Shown: piece by piece, positions 53,040 through 63,900 of the stretch
Position numbering within the stretch: the stretch's first letter is position 1
Layout of the letters: each line of letters opens with the position of its first letter
NCBI GenBank assembly: GCA_011037195.1
Contig: JAAEAF010003508.1
Coordinates: 1-64,000 of the forward strand
DNA: 64,000 nt
Direction of reading: 5' to 3'
From: Triatoma infestans
Taxonomy: Eukaryota > Arthropoda > Insecta > Hemiptera > Reduviidae
Notes under the pieces: generated by a model
Told to the model about the DNA's origin: nothing
What the model saw: the letters and a program-made list of their open reading frames with translations, nothing else
The model's database searches: none
Position numbers and translations under genes: made by a program

Positions 53040-54790
53040 GGTTTTACTGATATACTAAAAATAAAATATTTAATGTGAGTGTTATAAAAATTCTTGTTCT
53101 GTTATTATTCACAGCCGCTAGCGCTTGTATGAGCAAACCATGGACTCAATAAAAATTATTAATTTACTCTGTTGTTAAACTTTTAAATTTACTCTGTTCG
53201 ATATATTTTAATGAGAATTCCTATTATATTGCATGAAGTAAAACTATTAATTAATACGTCTTAAGTTTTAGGTAAATAGTAAGCAATAAACATGGAAGAA
53301 TTAATTGACAAAGAAAGAAATTCGGTGAGCACGCCTGACAGTATTAATGGGTAAGCGCGCTGGCATGACTTACTAATTTATAAATAAACATTTTTTTTTT
53401 TAAAACCTTACTATAACGCGAATCAACATATAGACGTTACTAGAAATAACTACTCTGGCAGTGAAGCACATGTGTCACCTTATTAGTATTTGTCCAATTA
53501 TAAAAACTTAAAGAAAGTTTAAAATAATTATTTAGTAAATTTTAACTTATTTATTGCTAAATGTAAACATAACATTTTCTAATCTAGGGATCTCCAACGA
53601 TTTACTGAATTCTAACTTTTCTCCCTGAATTCCAAGAGAATTCCAAACGTTCCCATAAGAAGAAAACACCATTCTCTATCAAGCACAACCAAAAGAGTGG
53701 TTTGGGGTTGAATTTATTCTGCTACTCTTGGCTAACTTTTAGCAGTTCCCATTGGACTTTAAAGGGGGCTCATTCTCTCTCCCTGTCCCTATAGACTGAA
53801 ACGTAAATCAGCCCAGCTATATATAGAAAGTAACAGTAGAGTAAGAATGGGTAGTTGGTAATGCGCGTGGCATGACCCTCTTCCTAAATAGCCATACCTA
53901 CTGCTAGCTCCACTTCTATTACTTTCTTCACATCAAGTCCTTTTGCAACACCTCTACAAAAACCGTGCCTTACCTTTTCACCTGTTTTAGTGTTTTTAAT
54001 TACCCTTACAGGTAGCCAGTGGTTGTATGGCTTGAACAAGGGAGAAGAGGGTGAATGAGTACGCGGGGAGACCGGTAAGTGGAGGAAGAGAAGGTAACTG
54101 TATGGATGGGTAATACGATGGGAGAACCATGCTCGCTACCCCCTGTGCTTCTATACGAGCGAATACAGGTGAGCTAATGGCCACTCAGCGGCCTCTTTCC
54201 CCCTTCAGCTTACAGCTGCTAATTAATTTGAATACGCCACTCACTCTTGGTAAGGGTGTACGCTTCAAAGCTCTGAATATGCCCATGTCTACATTATTAC
54301 AAATTCAAATGTATATGAAATGTAATTTACACAATATTATGAAATACTGAATGAAAATTTAAATGTACAATTCCCTAATTCGTCCTCCTGACTCCCAGTT
54401 TAACCAATTTCTATTCTGTTTGTCAGATATTCTCACTAATTAAAATGTATATCTTCATTATTTTTTATTCTATACAAATAAACTTAAAACTTTTTTTTTT
54501 TAGAAATCGTGACCAATCATCAAAGATTATGATTTATGAATTTACTAAAATTTAAGCATTTATCGGATTGAGGAATTGAGAAATGGGCGGAGAAAAATAA
54601 TTGTTTGCTATGCCATTTGTGAACCTAATTATGTTCGGTTTCTATCAAAAACAGGTAAAACAGAATACAATGAAAGTTGGTTAATCAAAAACTAGAAGCC
54701 AATTAAATTGATAAATTGAAGTGAAAGAGCATCAATCTTTAATTAGCGAGTTTTATGATCAATGACGATGGACCAGAGATTTTTCAGACT
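53040..54790. other. mostly unclassified; mid-GC block at 53600-54250
   Basis: The block contains an A-box-like GGGTAGTTGGTAATGCGCG (53849-53867; a similar GGGTAAGCGCGCTGGCATG is at 53348) and minus-strand frames of about 60 codons with Pro/Ser-rich composition. No domain, LTR ends or tail are seen. Flanking DNA is AT-rich without features. Confidence 0.35.
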
Positions 54791-54799
54791 GTATTCGTA

Positions 54800-54990
54800 T
54801 TGGTCTGCTTCATTTGTGGTCATCGGGCGTTCACCCATTATCAGCAAAGTATTGATACATAATAAAAGATGGCTGATTGATCCAATGCAATGTCAGGGCA
54901 TATTGCATTTGCGCGTTGATCTCTAAACTTTATTAAGATGATAAACTGATGGGTGAAACCGGTCGATGATCACAACAAAAAATGTATCCA
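54800..54990. repeat. hairpin family H, decayed inverted pair
   Basis: Left arm: TCTGCTTCATTTGTGGTCATCGGGCGTTCACCCATTATCAG (written in part; 54813-54843), from which the ACCGGTTTC segment is deleted. Right arm: GATGGGTGAAACCGGTCGATGATCACAA (part; 54948-54976). The loop is about 95 bp. Older than the pair at 30720. Confidence 0.65.
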
Positions 54991-55524
54991 CAGAAAGAAT
55001 CCTTCAAGCCTTGAAAACGAACTTCCTGGAAAGAAAGGCAGTTCCCAATGCCAAATTAGTCGTTTAGGAAAAAAAATCCAATAGTTCAAGTCAGAAAAAC
55101 AAATATTCAATCAGTTCCACGAATACTGGACACTGACCTAAAATCCTAACGGGTCCTAAATTTGAAAAAGAAATACTACTGGAAGAGTGGGGATTGATAA
55201 AAGGATAGCAATCATCTAGGAATCTAGAGGTCCAATAGAAAAAATTTAAACAAGAAAACAAATGAAATTGCATGGCCATGTTCTGAGACTGAAATGGTAT
55301 GACAATATTCTGAGGCTGTGATCCTATAAAATTTAAAAGCATTAGATTTAAGGGATAGAGAATTACCAAAGAAACTTACAAAGACTTTTCCAGAACTCCT
55401 AAAAAGTTAGGGTTTGCCTGGAGAGTATCTCGAAGATGCATAGTTACAAGACCAGAAAAAAGGAAAAAGTTACTTGTTTTAAAACAACATATAAAATGCA
55501 AGGCTAGGATCGAAAATGAAGCTC

Positions 55525-55600
55525 AAACCAGCGTTATTAACATTCGAACCCAATGCTCTAACCACTAAACTTCTGGGCGCTCTAATCGGAACTATATTCT
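55525..55600 (-). mobile_element. tRNA-like SINE head
   Basis: On the minus strand TTTAGTGGTTAGAGCATTGG (A box) and GGTTCGAATG (B box, one base off at the end) are spaced as in tRNA. The sequence after the B box does not match the SINE body at 7411 or 47718, so it is a different, shorter or truncated family. Confidence 0.5.
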
Positions 55601-56240
55601 CTAAAATAAAACAAGGGACAAAAATAAATTCTAATCTGGTCTGTTATTTTGTTGTTGTTTGTTGTCATACATTCTACGTTTCATACATTTATCTGTTAAT
55701 TAGGAGACATAAGAGTGATGAGAATTGAATGAAATGGGATCATCACTGTAATAATATTGGACCAGGAATCATTAATGTTTATGGGCATTTAATATCTTGA
55801 AATTATTCTTACAGATTAAACTGGTGAACAGATATGATGGACAGAATTTATACTTTCACTTCTTGACGATGATACGTAAGCAAAGTCATAAAATTGGAAA
55901 TATCTTCTTTAATATTTGGTGAAAGAAATTAATTAATTAAGAAGTCAATCACCATTTCAATAGGATCCTATAAAATGCGCTGCATATACCGTAAAGATGA
56001 CTAATAAGAAAGAAGGACTAACCATTTCTTCTGTATCGGTATACCAGCGGAACCCAACCTAACAACAACGTTTACACTGATACAAAACTAACAATCATAG
56101 ATAATGAGGCAATGATGAAGGAATCCAGTAAAGGATAGAATTCAGAGGATCTAATAGGCCCGAACATAGAAGAGTAATTTTTTTTTTAGCGCAATCCCTA
56201 ATCTGAAAACCATTAAACTAATAACTCATTTGTTAAAAAA
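55601..56240. other. AT-rich DNA, nothing recognised
   Basis: No supported feature. Confidence 0.4.
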
Positions 56241-57080
56241 AAAATCTGGTGTGAAACACTCACATAACTTTCTCATACTCCAGTTCTCAAAATTATAATT
56301 GACAAATTTTATAGTTTGTGTACCAAATTTAATGAAATTCGTCGAAAACTGAAAAAACTATTCAGTAAAAGCGCACTTCCGGTTTATTAATTTTCTTGAA
56401 ACTACGGAATTTCAGCCATCTATTTATTTCTAACTAATTATGGTTGGATGATAGAATTGTATAATCAACTAGGATAGCACTTTGATGAAAATCCAACCCC
56501 ACCCCTCCCCTAAAAGTGCCTTAAAAGAATTTTCTCAGATAAATGTTTTAGATAAAAGTTGTAGATCTTTGCATTTTTAGTTTATATACGAAGTTTCAAA
56601 AAAATCGTCGGAGCCATTTTTGAGAAAATTGCGAAAAAGTGAATAAATCATTTAGTAAAGTGGTAAAGTAAACGAACTTCCGGTTATCCGATTTTTTTCA
56701 AACTCGGAATTTCAACAACATATTTAATTCTAATTAACATTATTAAGAAGACAGAATTGTCTAATAAACAAATAAGACTTAGATGGAAACCTAACCCCTC
56801 CCCTCCCCCAAAAGTGCCCTTTAATGCATTTTCCCGGCGAAAAGTTACAAATAAAAGTTATAGCTCTTTGTATGTGTGGTTGATGTTTCAAGTTTAAAGA
56901 AAATCGTCGGAGCCATTTTTGAGAAAATCGCAAACAAGTAAAAAATCCAACTAATAAGTGGTACTACCGGTTGAGGAATTTTGACAGATAACGTAGTGTC
57001 AGATCCCATGGTGATACCTAAACGGAATATGAAGTTTCAACTTTGTCCGGTTTTTCGTTTTTGAGCTATGCTTTTCGCAT

Positions 57081-57124
<44 letters not shown>

Positions 57125-57265
57125 CGACACACCCAGAGACCATTTGCTAAAAACTACTTTTTTGGACTCAGGGGACCTCAAAACGGATATTTCCGGTGAA
57201 AACTAGATATCGAAAATTTGACACGATTACAATACTTCCTTCTTACTAGGAATAAGAGAAAGTAA
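56241..57265 (-). repeat. family X, full-length copy with long CA tract
   Basis: Complete on the minus strand: AATCTGGTGTGAAACACTCAC at 56243, subterminal repeats ACTTTCTCATACTCC (56267-56281) and GGAATAAGAGAAAGT (57248-57262), two modules, CTTCCGG motifs at about 56376 and 56680, and a decayed CTACCGG near 56964. The CA microsatellite is expanded to about 40 bp (57082-57122). Length 1025 bp. Confidence 0.87.
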
Positions 57266-58265
57266 TAAACGTGTTTTTACCATCAAACCATCAAAATTGG
57301 GTTTCCATTTAATTTCTTATATGCTCGTTGTATTTATGAGTATGATCTTCATTAATTAACTTTAAAATAAGAAAAATATTAAAAATAAAAAAATGAAAAG
57401 AATATGAATTACGTTTGATATGTGAATTTTATTGAGAGGATATACCTATATGCAGGCTTCCTAAAATTGTTCACTGAGCCAAACAGAAACTTTCCAATGT
57501 TGGTATTACATGCATACATACAATATATATATATGTAGGCATTATCACATTTGTGGGTTACAGCATTTGTCTAACGCATTATATTGCCAGTGTACACAAA
57601 CATGTTCCCGGTGGCTACCAACTATTGATGTAAAGCTACTACAAAACATATACCAAAACACGCACACACATTTAGATAGAGTAATTGGTATCTCACTGAC
57701 AGGCGAGTTCACTCACACATAGAAATTCTACTATTAGATTTGCGCTGCATCCCTCTATCTAACTCACTCTCCCCTGGGCCTAAAATGGAATTAGTGCATT
57801 GTTAGGGATGGTAAAACTCTCCCTTAGGGAAAGTTATTGTTGTTAATGTCTCACTCAACTTTAACAAAAATAAATTCAATGTATAAAAAAAAAGTTTGTT
57901 TACAAAAACCTTACTAAATTTTAATAAATAAATAAATAATTGCTTTTAACTACAAAACCATTTTGATGGTTATTAAAAGAATTAACTCTGGATTTCTAAT
58001 TCGAAGAATAAAAAATCAGTCTGCAGAATTTTGAGGAAGGAAATTTATTGGTTGTTTGCAGTCTTTTAAAAGATTCAAATTTTTATTTTCAGCAAGGATC
58101 AACTGAAATAATTGATAAAATATGATATCTTTAAGTAGCTCATACTAATACATATAAACAGCTTCATAAGTAAACTTGCCAGGAAAGTTAAAATTTCGGA
58201 TGGGAATGTTAAAAACCCAACAATGGTGGATGTGCTAATTAAAAATTACCATAATGATATCACTT
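57266..58265. other. unclassified DNA
   Basis: 57530-57790 is somewhat GC-richer and contains CACTCTCCCCTGGGCC; no frame or boundary supports an assignment. Confidence 0.4.
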
Positions 58266-58341
58266 CCTGGCAGACCTTTTTTAATTAGTTGACGTACCAA
58301 ATTTAAAGAAAATCGTTTGAGCTGTTTTCGATAAAGGAAAC
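58266..58341 (-). repeat. family X, left part of copy split by LTR C
   Basis: TTGACGTACCAAATTTAAAG, AAATCGTTTGAGCTG and TTTTCGATAAAGG are family X minus-strand blocks ending at the LTR insertion site. Resumes at 58983. Confidence 0.65.
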
Positions 58342-58982
58342 TGTAATGACATGGAAAGTCATACCAATGTCAAAGTGGTTCCAGCCAGCTGCTATCTTAA
58401 CAAAGGATGGCAGTAATAAAAGAGCAATTTATAACCAGCGACCTAGCAGGCCGCGTCTTCAAGACAATGCCGGCCAAACAAACAACAAAGCCCTTTTCAA
58501 TACGTTACATCAAAGCAAGCACCGATAAGGTTCGCCACTGACCTAAATAAGGTCAGCAAATTACGAAGGTCGCATACTAGGACAGATGTGGTGTGAGTGT
58601 GGCCAACACCGATATATAAACTCTATCATATACAACGAGAGGATCATTATATCATATACGACCATACGAGCACGTCCATATACACGAGCAGCAGTTTACG
58701 CGTCTATACACAGTTTTATTTAAACTTTTTATCTTTTAGTAGTGCACTTAGTTCGTTATTTTATCAGTCTAATTTATTAGTTATTTATCTTCTATTTATT
58801 CCTAAGTATTTTGCTAGTTATTAGTTACCATTTATAAGTTAAAATTATTGTTAAAATACAGTTTATTTTTATAAAATACGTATTAATAACTCGATGCACT
58901 AACTTCCAAAAGCTCTCAACTAACTTCCGCCCTCTTCAAGACATCTACTACATCAGGAATCACATCAAACGATTCCATTACA
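58342..58982 (+). mobile_element. solo LTR, family C, with target-site duplication
   Basis: 641 bp, TGTAATGACATGG to CGATTCCATTACA, flanked by AAAC at 58338-58341 and 58983-58986. TATA-like GATATATAAAC lies at 58611-58621. It aligns block by block with 46403-47225. No internal retroelement sequence adjoins. Confidence 0.88.
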
Positions 58983-59250
58983 AAACCTCAAAAAACTGAA
59001 AATAATCCGGTTCAGTAATGTGATACTTTCCGTCGACTAAAACCTTAATGCTTGCCCCCTGGGTATCAATTAAACGAAAAAATATTAAGTATCATCTTTC
59101 AGCAATTTTCCTTTTTTGGAGTTGTGCAGATTATACACACACACACACACACATGCAAACAAACTTTAAAAAACTTTTTCGAACTTGTTCAGGGGTCCTA
59201 AACAAATGTATTCCCATGAAAATTAGAATTTTTCTAAAATTTCACGCGTT
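58983..59250 (-). repeat. family X, right part of copy split by LTR C
   Basis: GGTATCAATTAAACG, ATATTAAGTATCATCTTTC, the (CA)n tract at 59135-59152, AAAAAACTTTTTCG and TTCCCATGAAAATTAG are in the family X order. Diverged; the terminus itself is lost. Confidence 0.6.
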
Positions 59251-59420
59251 TGCAACTAACTAAAGTTTCACATGTTAAAGCAATAATTGAAAATACAAAT
59301 GAAACCACCTACGTTACAAATGAAAATGACCGCTTGTGATATTTAATCAAAAAAATAAAATTTGAACTTGGTACGATAGTTTGGTTTCGAATTTCACTAA
59401 GAGGCACTAAGAAAGACTTA

Positions 59421-60420
59421 CACCTGAAATCGGTGATTGAAAGTTGCGATTTCCTTTTGATCCCCACTTTTTACTATTATATTAGAAACTACTAAAAAAA
59501 TGAAGAATAATGCCTTAATTTCACTTTAATGTTTCAAACCATTGCCGAGATATTCAATCATAAATATTAAATTTTCGTTTATTTGTTTCATAAACTAAAA
59601 TTAAAAGCTGATTTTATTATAAATTTCTAATAAATAAGTGAGTTCAAATACTGACAATACTTAAAACCTATTTTAGAACCATAAGGGACTTGAAAAATCA
59701 GGTAAAACATCATTAAAACAAAACACTATTACAGTTTATTTAAAAAATCTATAAAAAAAATATCTGGCGATCTGGAAGGCCAGCTTACCGGCCCCTGTCT
59801 ACCGAATCAACGGCTACTGAACATCTCATTCACTTTTCTCCTCGCCATGTCGCCAGATTTAACCCCTCTTGAATTTTTTCTTTGGGCATATCTCAAAGAA
59901 AAAATTTATGTAAGGGAACAAAACTCCAGAAGCATTTAGAGAAAACTTAATCCAAACCCTTAGCAATTCCGGCAGACATGATACGATTAGCAACTTCATC
60001 TGTTGGGCAGCGACTGCGCTTGTGCCGGTTAAGCCAAAGAGGTCGTTTTAAATAAATAGGAAATATTCCTTTTATAGATTTTTGTAAATAAACTGGAATA
60101 TTGTTTTATTTTAATGATGTTTTACCTGATTTTTCAAGTCCGTTATGGTTCTAAAATAGATTTTAATTGTGTCAGCATTTGAACTATATTATTTATTAGA
60201 ATTTAATAAGTAAATTCGCTTTTAATTTTAGTTTATGAAACAAAGAAATAGGAAAAAACGACGAAAATTCAATCTTTATGATTGAATATCTCGGTAACGG
60301 TTTAAAATATTGAAGTGAAATTAACGGCATTATTCTTCATTTTTTTAGTAGTTTCCAATACAGTAGTAAAAAGTGGGGGGTCAAAAGGGAATTGCAACTT
60401 TCAATCACCAATTTCAGGTG
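59421..60420. mobile_element. 1000-bp DNA transposon with ~340-bp inverted repeats
   Basis: Arms 59421-59765 and 60075-60420 are inverted copies (CACCTGAAATCGGTGATTG..., ATATTCAATCATAAA, TTTCATAAACTAAAATTAAAAGC, AACCATAAGGGACTTG, CAGGTAAAACATCATTAAAA), differing by scattered substitutions and short gaps. TA lies on both outer sides (59419-59420, 60421-60422). The roughly 300-bp centre encodes the end of a DDE transposase. Tc1/mariner-like by the TA target and protein motif. Confidence 0.85.
59765..60050 (+). pseudogene. Tc1/mariner-like transposase C-terminal fragment
   Basis: SPDLTPLEFFLWAYLKEKIYV (59852-59912; the first Asp-Leu-Thr-Pro-Leu block is where the last catalytic acidic residue lies) is followed by a stop, then frame-shifted DNA, and finally VGQRLRLCRLSQRGRFK before a stop. 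This last block corresponds to the usual ...RL..C....GGHF end. The first two catalytic residues are absent, so the element is internally deleted as well as mutated. Confidence 0.7.
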
Positions 60421-60422
60421 TA

Positions 60423-61019
60423 AGGCGGCGATAAAATCAAATAACATTAACACCATCATAAAATAGAGCGTAAATACTTCAACAAACGTTATGTTCACTT
60501 TTTTGATATCTTTCTTCGTTTAAGAGTTATTTCAAAAGTGGCCCATTTAAATGTACACTATAAGCATAATTTAAAATTAATTTCTTTAATTAAATGATAT
60601 AGTCCAACAAATTGAGCCATGATAAGCCATAAAAAAAAAGATGTCATTATTTAATGACTGTAAATTCAATTCTTTTTAAAATATGAGAAAATATTATTTA
60701 ACATTGAAAACTACATTAATTTACGATAAAACAATCAGATTTTGATTGATTAAAATAATATTAAATCAAACGTTACAATAACAAATAATAATATTATAAT
60801 ATGGAATGATATGATATTTGTAGTCACAATAATAACAGTGGATGTTGTTAATATGACAGCAGAGTACTGTACTGTATAAATACGATGTCATGTATGTACA
60901 TATAATAACCTTATCTCCGACAGCTGTCATCAAATATCTAACCAAAACTATTTCCATTAATTTATTGCTGCTGACTGGACAAATATTCGCTTAAAATTGT
61001 CACTTTAGTTGCTTATATA
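60423..61019. other. AT-rich DNA, nothing recognised
   Basis: No supported feature. Confidence 0.45.
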
Positions 61020-61295
61020 TATATATAGTTTTTTTTTTTGTTTTTTTTTGTATTTATTTATTGTAATACAGTACCAACACAAAATGTGTTTTGCCTGTAA
61101 TGCTGTTGTCTGTATGATAATGTACTGACGTGTAGAACGTGTGCAGGTACCCCATCCAATGATGGCCCTGTAGGAGTGATTTGTTTATGGAGTGAATAAA
61201 TGAAATGTGAAGTGAAATGAATGTATGGGTGTGAATGTAATTATGCTAGTTCATAATGTCGTTCAGTGAGGTCTGTCAGTCAGTATGAAGTTTGT

Positions 61296-62393
61296 CTACG
61301 GTGGATGTAACAAGTCCTGTGGCCATCTCCGTTTTAGTCTTCTTCCTGGAACTAGAGTTGTTTGTAAATTGTTGATTAGAAGATTTGTATGACTGTTCAG
61401 TTTGACATGATACTTAGTGTACAGTCGATGTGCTGCTTGTTGTACTGTTTCAGTGTTTGTGTCTTTATGTATTGTTTCGTTTGTAACATAGAAAGGAGAT
61501 GAAAGTATAGTCCGCAGTGTGCGAGATTGGAATGTCTGAATTTTTTTCAAATGTGTCTGTTTAGCCGCTCCCCAAAGCTGAAGTCCGTATGTCCAAATTG
61601 GTTTCAATAGAGTCTTGTAAATTAGGAGTTTGTTGTTTATGTTTAATGTGGATTTTGTCTTTAGTAATCTATATAACTGTTTGAAACGTAAATTAAGTTC
61701 AAGTCTTTTAGTTTTTACATGTGTTGCCCAAGTTAGTCGTTTGTCCAAGTGCATCCCTAAATATTTTACCGAGTTACTTAACGGTAATGGTTCGTTATCA
61801 TATTTCACAGGTATATCTTCCGTCTTTTTTAGAGTAAAATGTACTGTTTTTGTTTTGTTTATATTGAGTTTACTTTTCCATGTGATGTTCCAGTTATACA
61901 AGTTAGTCAAATGCTGCTCCAATATTAATTTGTTGGTTATTATGTCTGTGTTGGTAACAAGTAGTGCTGTGTCATCCGCATAGGTCGCAGCAACAATATT
62001 CGGATGTTCAGGTATGTCGTATTTGTAAATATTGTATAGTAGTGGCCCCAGAACACTCCCCTGCGGGACTCCAGCCTCAATGGGATGAATGTCGGAGATA
62101 ACTGTTTTTACCCTAACACTGAAGAATCTGTCCTCGAGATAAGATTTTAGCAAAAGGTAATAAGTGAAAGGTAGAATTCTCTTTAGTTTGACAAGCAATC
62201 CTGGGTGCCATACTTTATCGAAGGCTTGTGAAACATCTAGAAAAATGCCTGTACATATCAGTTTGGATTCGAGAGCGTTAGCAATGTGTGTTGTGACTGT
62301 TTGTATTTGATGAATAGTAGAGTGCTGTTGTCTGAAGCCAAATTGATGCTGTGGTATGATACGGTTTGTATAGTGTGTAAGTCGTTTTATGAG
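61296..62393 (-). pseudogene. reverse transcriptase, main part, long open frame
   Basis: Open for about 365 codons from the inversion point. Motif 2a region IIPQHQFGFRQQHST, motif A FLDVSQAFDKVWH, motif B GVPQGSVLGPLLYNIY, motif C TYADDTALL, motif D NINKTKTVHFTL, motif E VKYLGMHLDKRLTW, then the thumb and the conserved TYGLQLWGAAK and KIQTFQSRTLRTI blocks, ending DLLHPP at 61296. All catalytic aspartates are present (motif A and YADD). The fingers and everything before are not on this strand, so no full enzyme can be produced. The first codons of the open frame before 62393 belong to the inverted neighbour. Low decay suggests recent insertion. Confidence 0.92.
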
Positions 62394-62394
62394 C

Positions 62395-62733
62395 ACAATA
62401 GAACAAGAACTGAATTGTATGAACCACTCCAACTTTCACTTCCACCAAAACCTTTTACACCCGCAGAAGTACAACACGCTATTAAGAACTTGTCAAACAA
62501 GAAATCACCGGGATACGATCTCATTACTGCAGACATCCTTAAACTATTGCCAAAAAAAGCAATACTGTATCTAACGTTTCTATTTAATGCATCACTAAGG
62601 ACTGTTTATTTCCCTCTTATCTGGAAATATTCCTTAGTAACTATGATACCAAAACCTGGCAAATCTCCTACAGAGCCTACTTCCTACAGACCAATTAGTT
62701 TGCTTCCGATACTGGGAAAATTACTAGAAAAAC
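62395..62733 (+). pseudogene. reverse transcriptase fingers, inverted 5' segment
   Basis: FTPAEVQHAIKNLSNKKSPG, YDLITADILKLLP, then SLVTMIPKPGKSPTEP and SYRPISLLPILGKLLEKL. These are the first RT blocks (fingers) of the same jockey-type protein. The last residues join without gap to the LIKRLTHY start of the minus-strand part. The open frame continues by chance for a few codons after 62733. Confidence 0.9.
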
Positions 62734-62742
62734 TATATATAG

Positions 62743-63358
62743 TAATACGTTTTTACTAACTCTTTAAGAGGCTCAGAGAGATTAATACATAAATATTCTC
62801 AGCTTTCTCTTATTAGTAAGTGGAAGCATTCTCTTTTATTACTAGCAAATTAATTCAAATGATGTAAGTATGCACTATTAATTTAATCTAATCTCAATTG
62901 AGATCAACAGCTAAAAAAAAAGTGATTTTGAATTAACCAACAAAAACAATTAAAAAATTAAATGCATACAAGATTTGTTCCACCTGAATTTGGTCTTTCT
63001 ATAATTAATAATGTTTTAACAACTCCTAAATAAATGCTAACTAAATATATACAATACGCTGAAGACTGTTTCCTAGTCGTGCATGTTATGGGTTCAAACA
63101 ATAAAGATTGTTTATACTAATTTATGAAAGAAAATGCTACATTTACTTCGGATTGTTCACACTGATGGGGCACTGAAGTATGTAACAAGCTAGATAATTA
63201 TGTACCGATGATATAATGTAATATTTTATGATAACATTTTTGCTTTTATTCAAAACTTCGAGTGATTTGATGGAATATTATGCAAAAGTTGTTCACCATG
63301 GAAAGCAAATTGAAGCTTTTTTTTGACAAAACTACATCATTTTTTTCTATTATCAGCT
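62743..63358. other. AT-rich DNA with a family X scrap
   Basis: 62803-62832 (CTTTCTCTTATTAGTAAGTGG) is a short family X terminus. Nothing else. Confidence 0.45.
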
Positions 63359-63703
63359 TGTAATAGGGTCCGAAGGGAGGGATCTAAAGCAGAGAGAGAG
63401 AGAGTGAGAGAGAGAGACACGCGCACACACACACACACACACACACAAAATTGGGAATCTCACTCGCTACCTAAGCCCTACTACAGGGGACAGTCTTTAG
63501 ATCAGTTTTTACAGCAGTTACCACGTGTCAGCAACCAACTTACGACCTTTCTCTTCACTCGCTCTAAATCTCTTGCTACCAAATTCTATATTAGTGTTAA
63601 GTCCTGGCAGTTTGTGTTACTTTCTCATTACACAGTGTTCAGCATTATTTCCAGTTTATTTCTTCTTACAAAACCCAATTTTCTTCTTCTCACACCCATT
63701 ATA
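63359..63703 (+). mobile_element. solo LTR, family A
   Basis: TGTAATAGGGTCCG to CACACCCATTATA. Contains GAGGGATCTAAAGC, (GA)n and (CA)n tracts (63390-63448), the CAGCAGTTACCACGTGTCAGC block, TGGCAGTTTGTGTTAC and TTCTTCTTCTCACACCC. No target-site duplication seen. Faces an inverted partial copy just downstream. Confidence 0.75.
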
Positions 63704-63717
63704 TTAGAGAATGTAAC

Positions 63718-63900
63718 ATAAAGTGCCAGGACTTTTCACGAATATAGAAAATAGTAGCGAGAGACTTAGAGTGAATGAAGAGAAGGTCAGTAGTTGGTTG
63801 CTGATGCGTTGTAATTGCTGTAAAAGCTGTTCAAAAGACTGTCCTCTTTAGCGCTAGCGCAACCGCATTGAAACAGAGTTTCCCACTCTAATTCGAAACA
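63718..63900 (-). mobile_element. partial family A LTR in inverted orientation
   Basis: Minus strand: GAGGACAGTCTTTTGAACAGC, TTACAGCAATTACAACGCATC, AGCAACCAACTACTGACC, GTCTCTCGCTACTATTTTC and AAAAGTCCTGGCAC match 63484-63612 on the + strand. The middle of the LTR only. The pair can fold into a ~130-bp stem with a ~110-bp loop. Confidence 0.75.

Larger units (their letters stand above)
61029..62733 (-). mobile_element. jockey-type LINE with 5' inversion (twin priming)
   Basis: The 3' part reads on the minus strand (61029 to about 62395): A-rich tail at 61029-61050, 3' untranslated region, reverse transcriptase. The 5' part (about 62395-62733) reads on the + strand. The two coding pieces abut head to head yet are consecutive in the protein. 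The putative duplication TATATATAG flanks the whole at 61020-61028 and 62734-62742, although the left copy lies in a TA run and is weaker evidence. The rest of the 5' end (ORF1, endonuclease) is missing. Confidence 0.85.

Noticed and set aside
55091..55369. 92-codon minus-strand frame
   Set aside because: No domain, no splice context, and the + strand in the same place is equally gene-like; no family X or LINE match either, so it is left unassigned.
57080..57181. Cys-Val repeat frame on the minus strand (and a similar one at 19020-19250)
   Set aside because: Translation of the CA/GT microsatellite of family X.
61630..61983. 117-codon + strand frame
   Set aside because: Shadow of the reverse transcriptase on the opposite strand.
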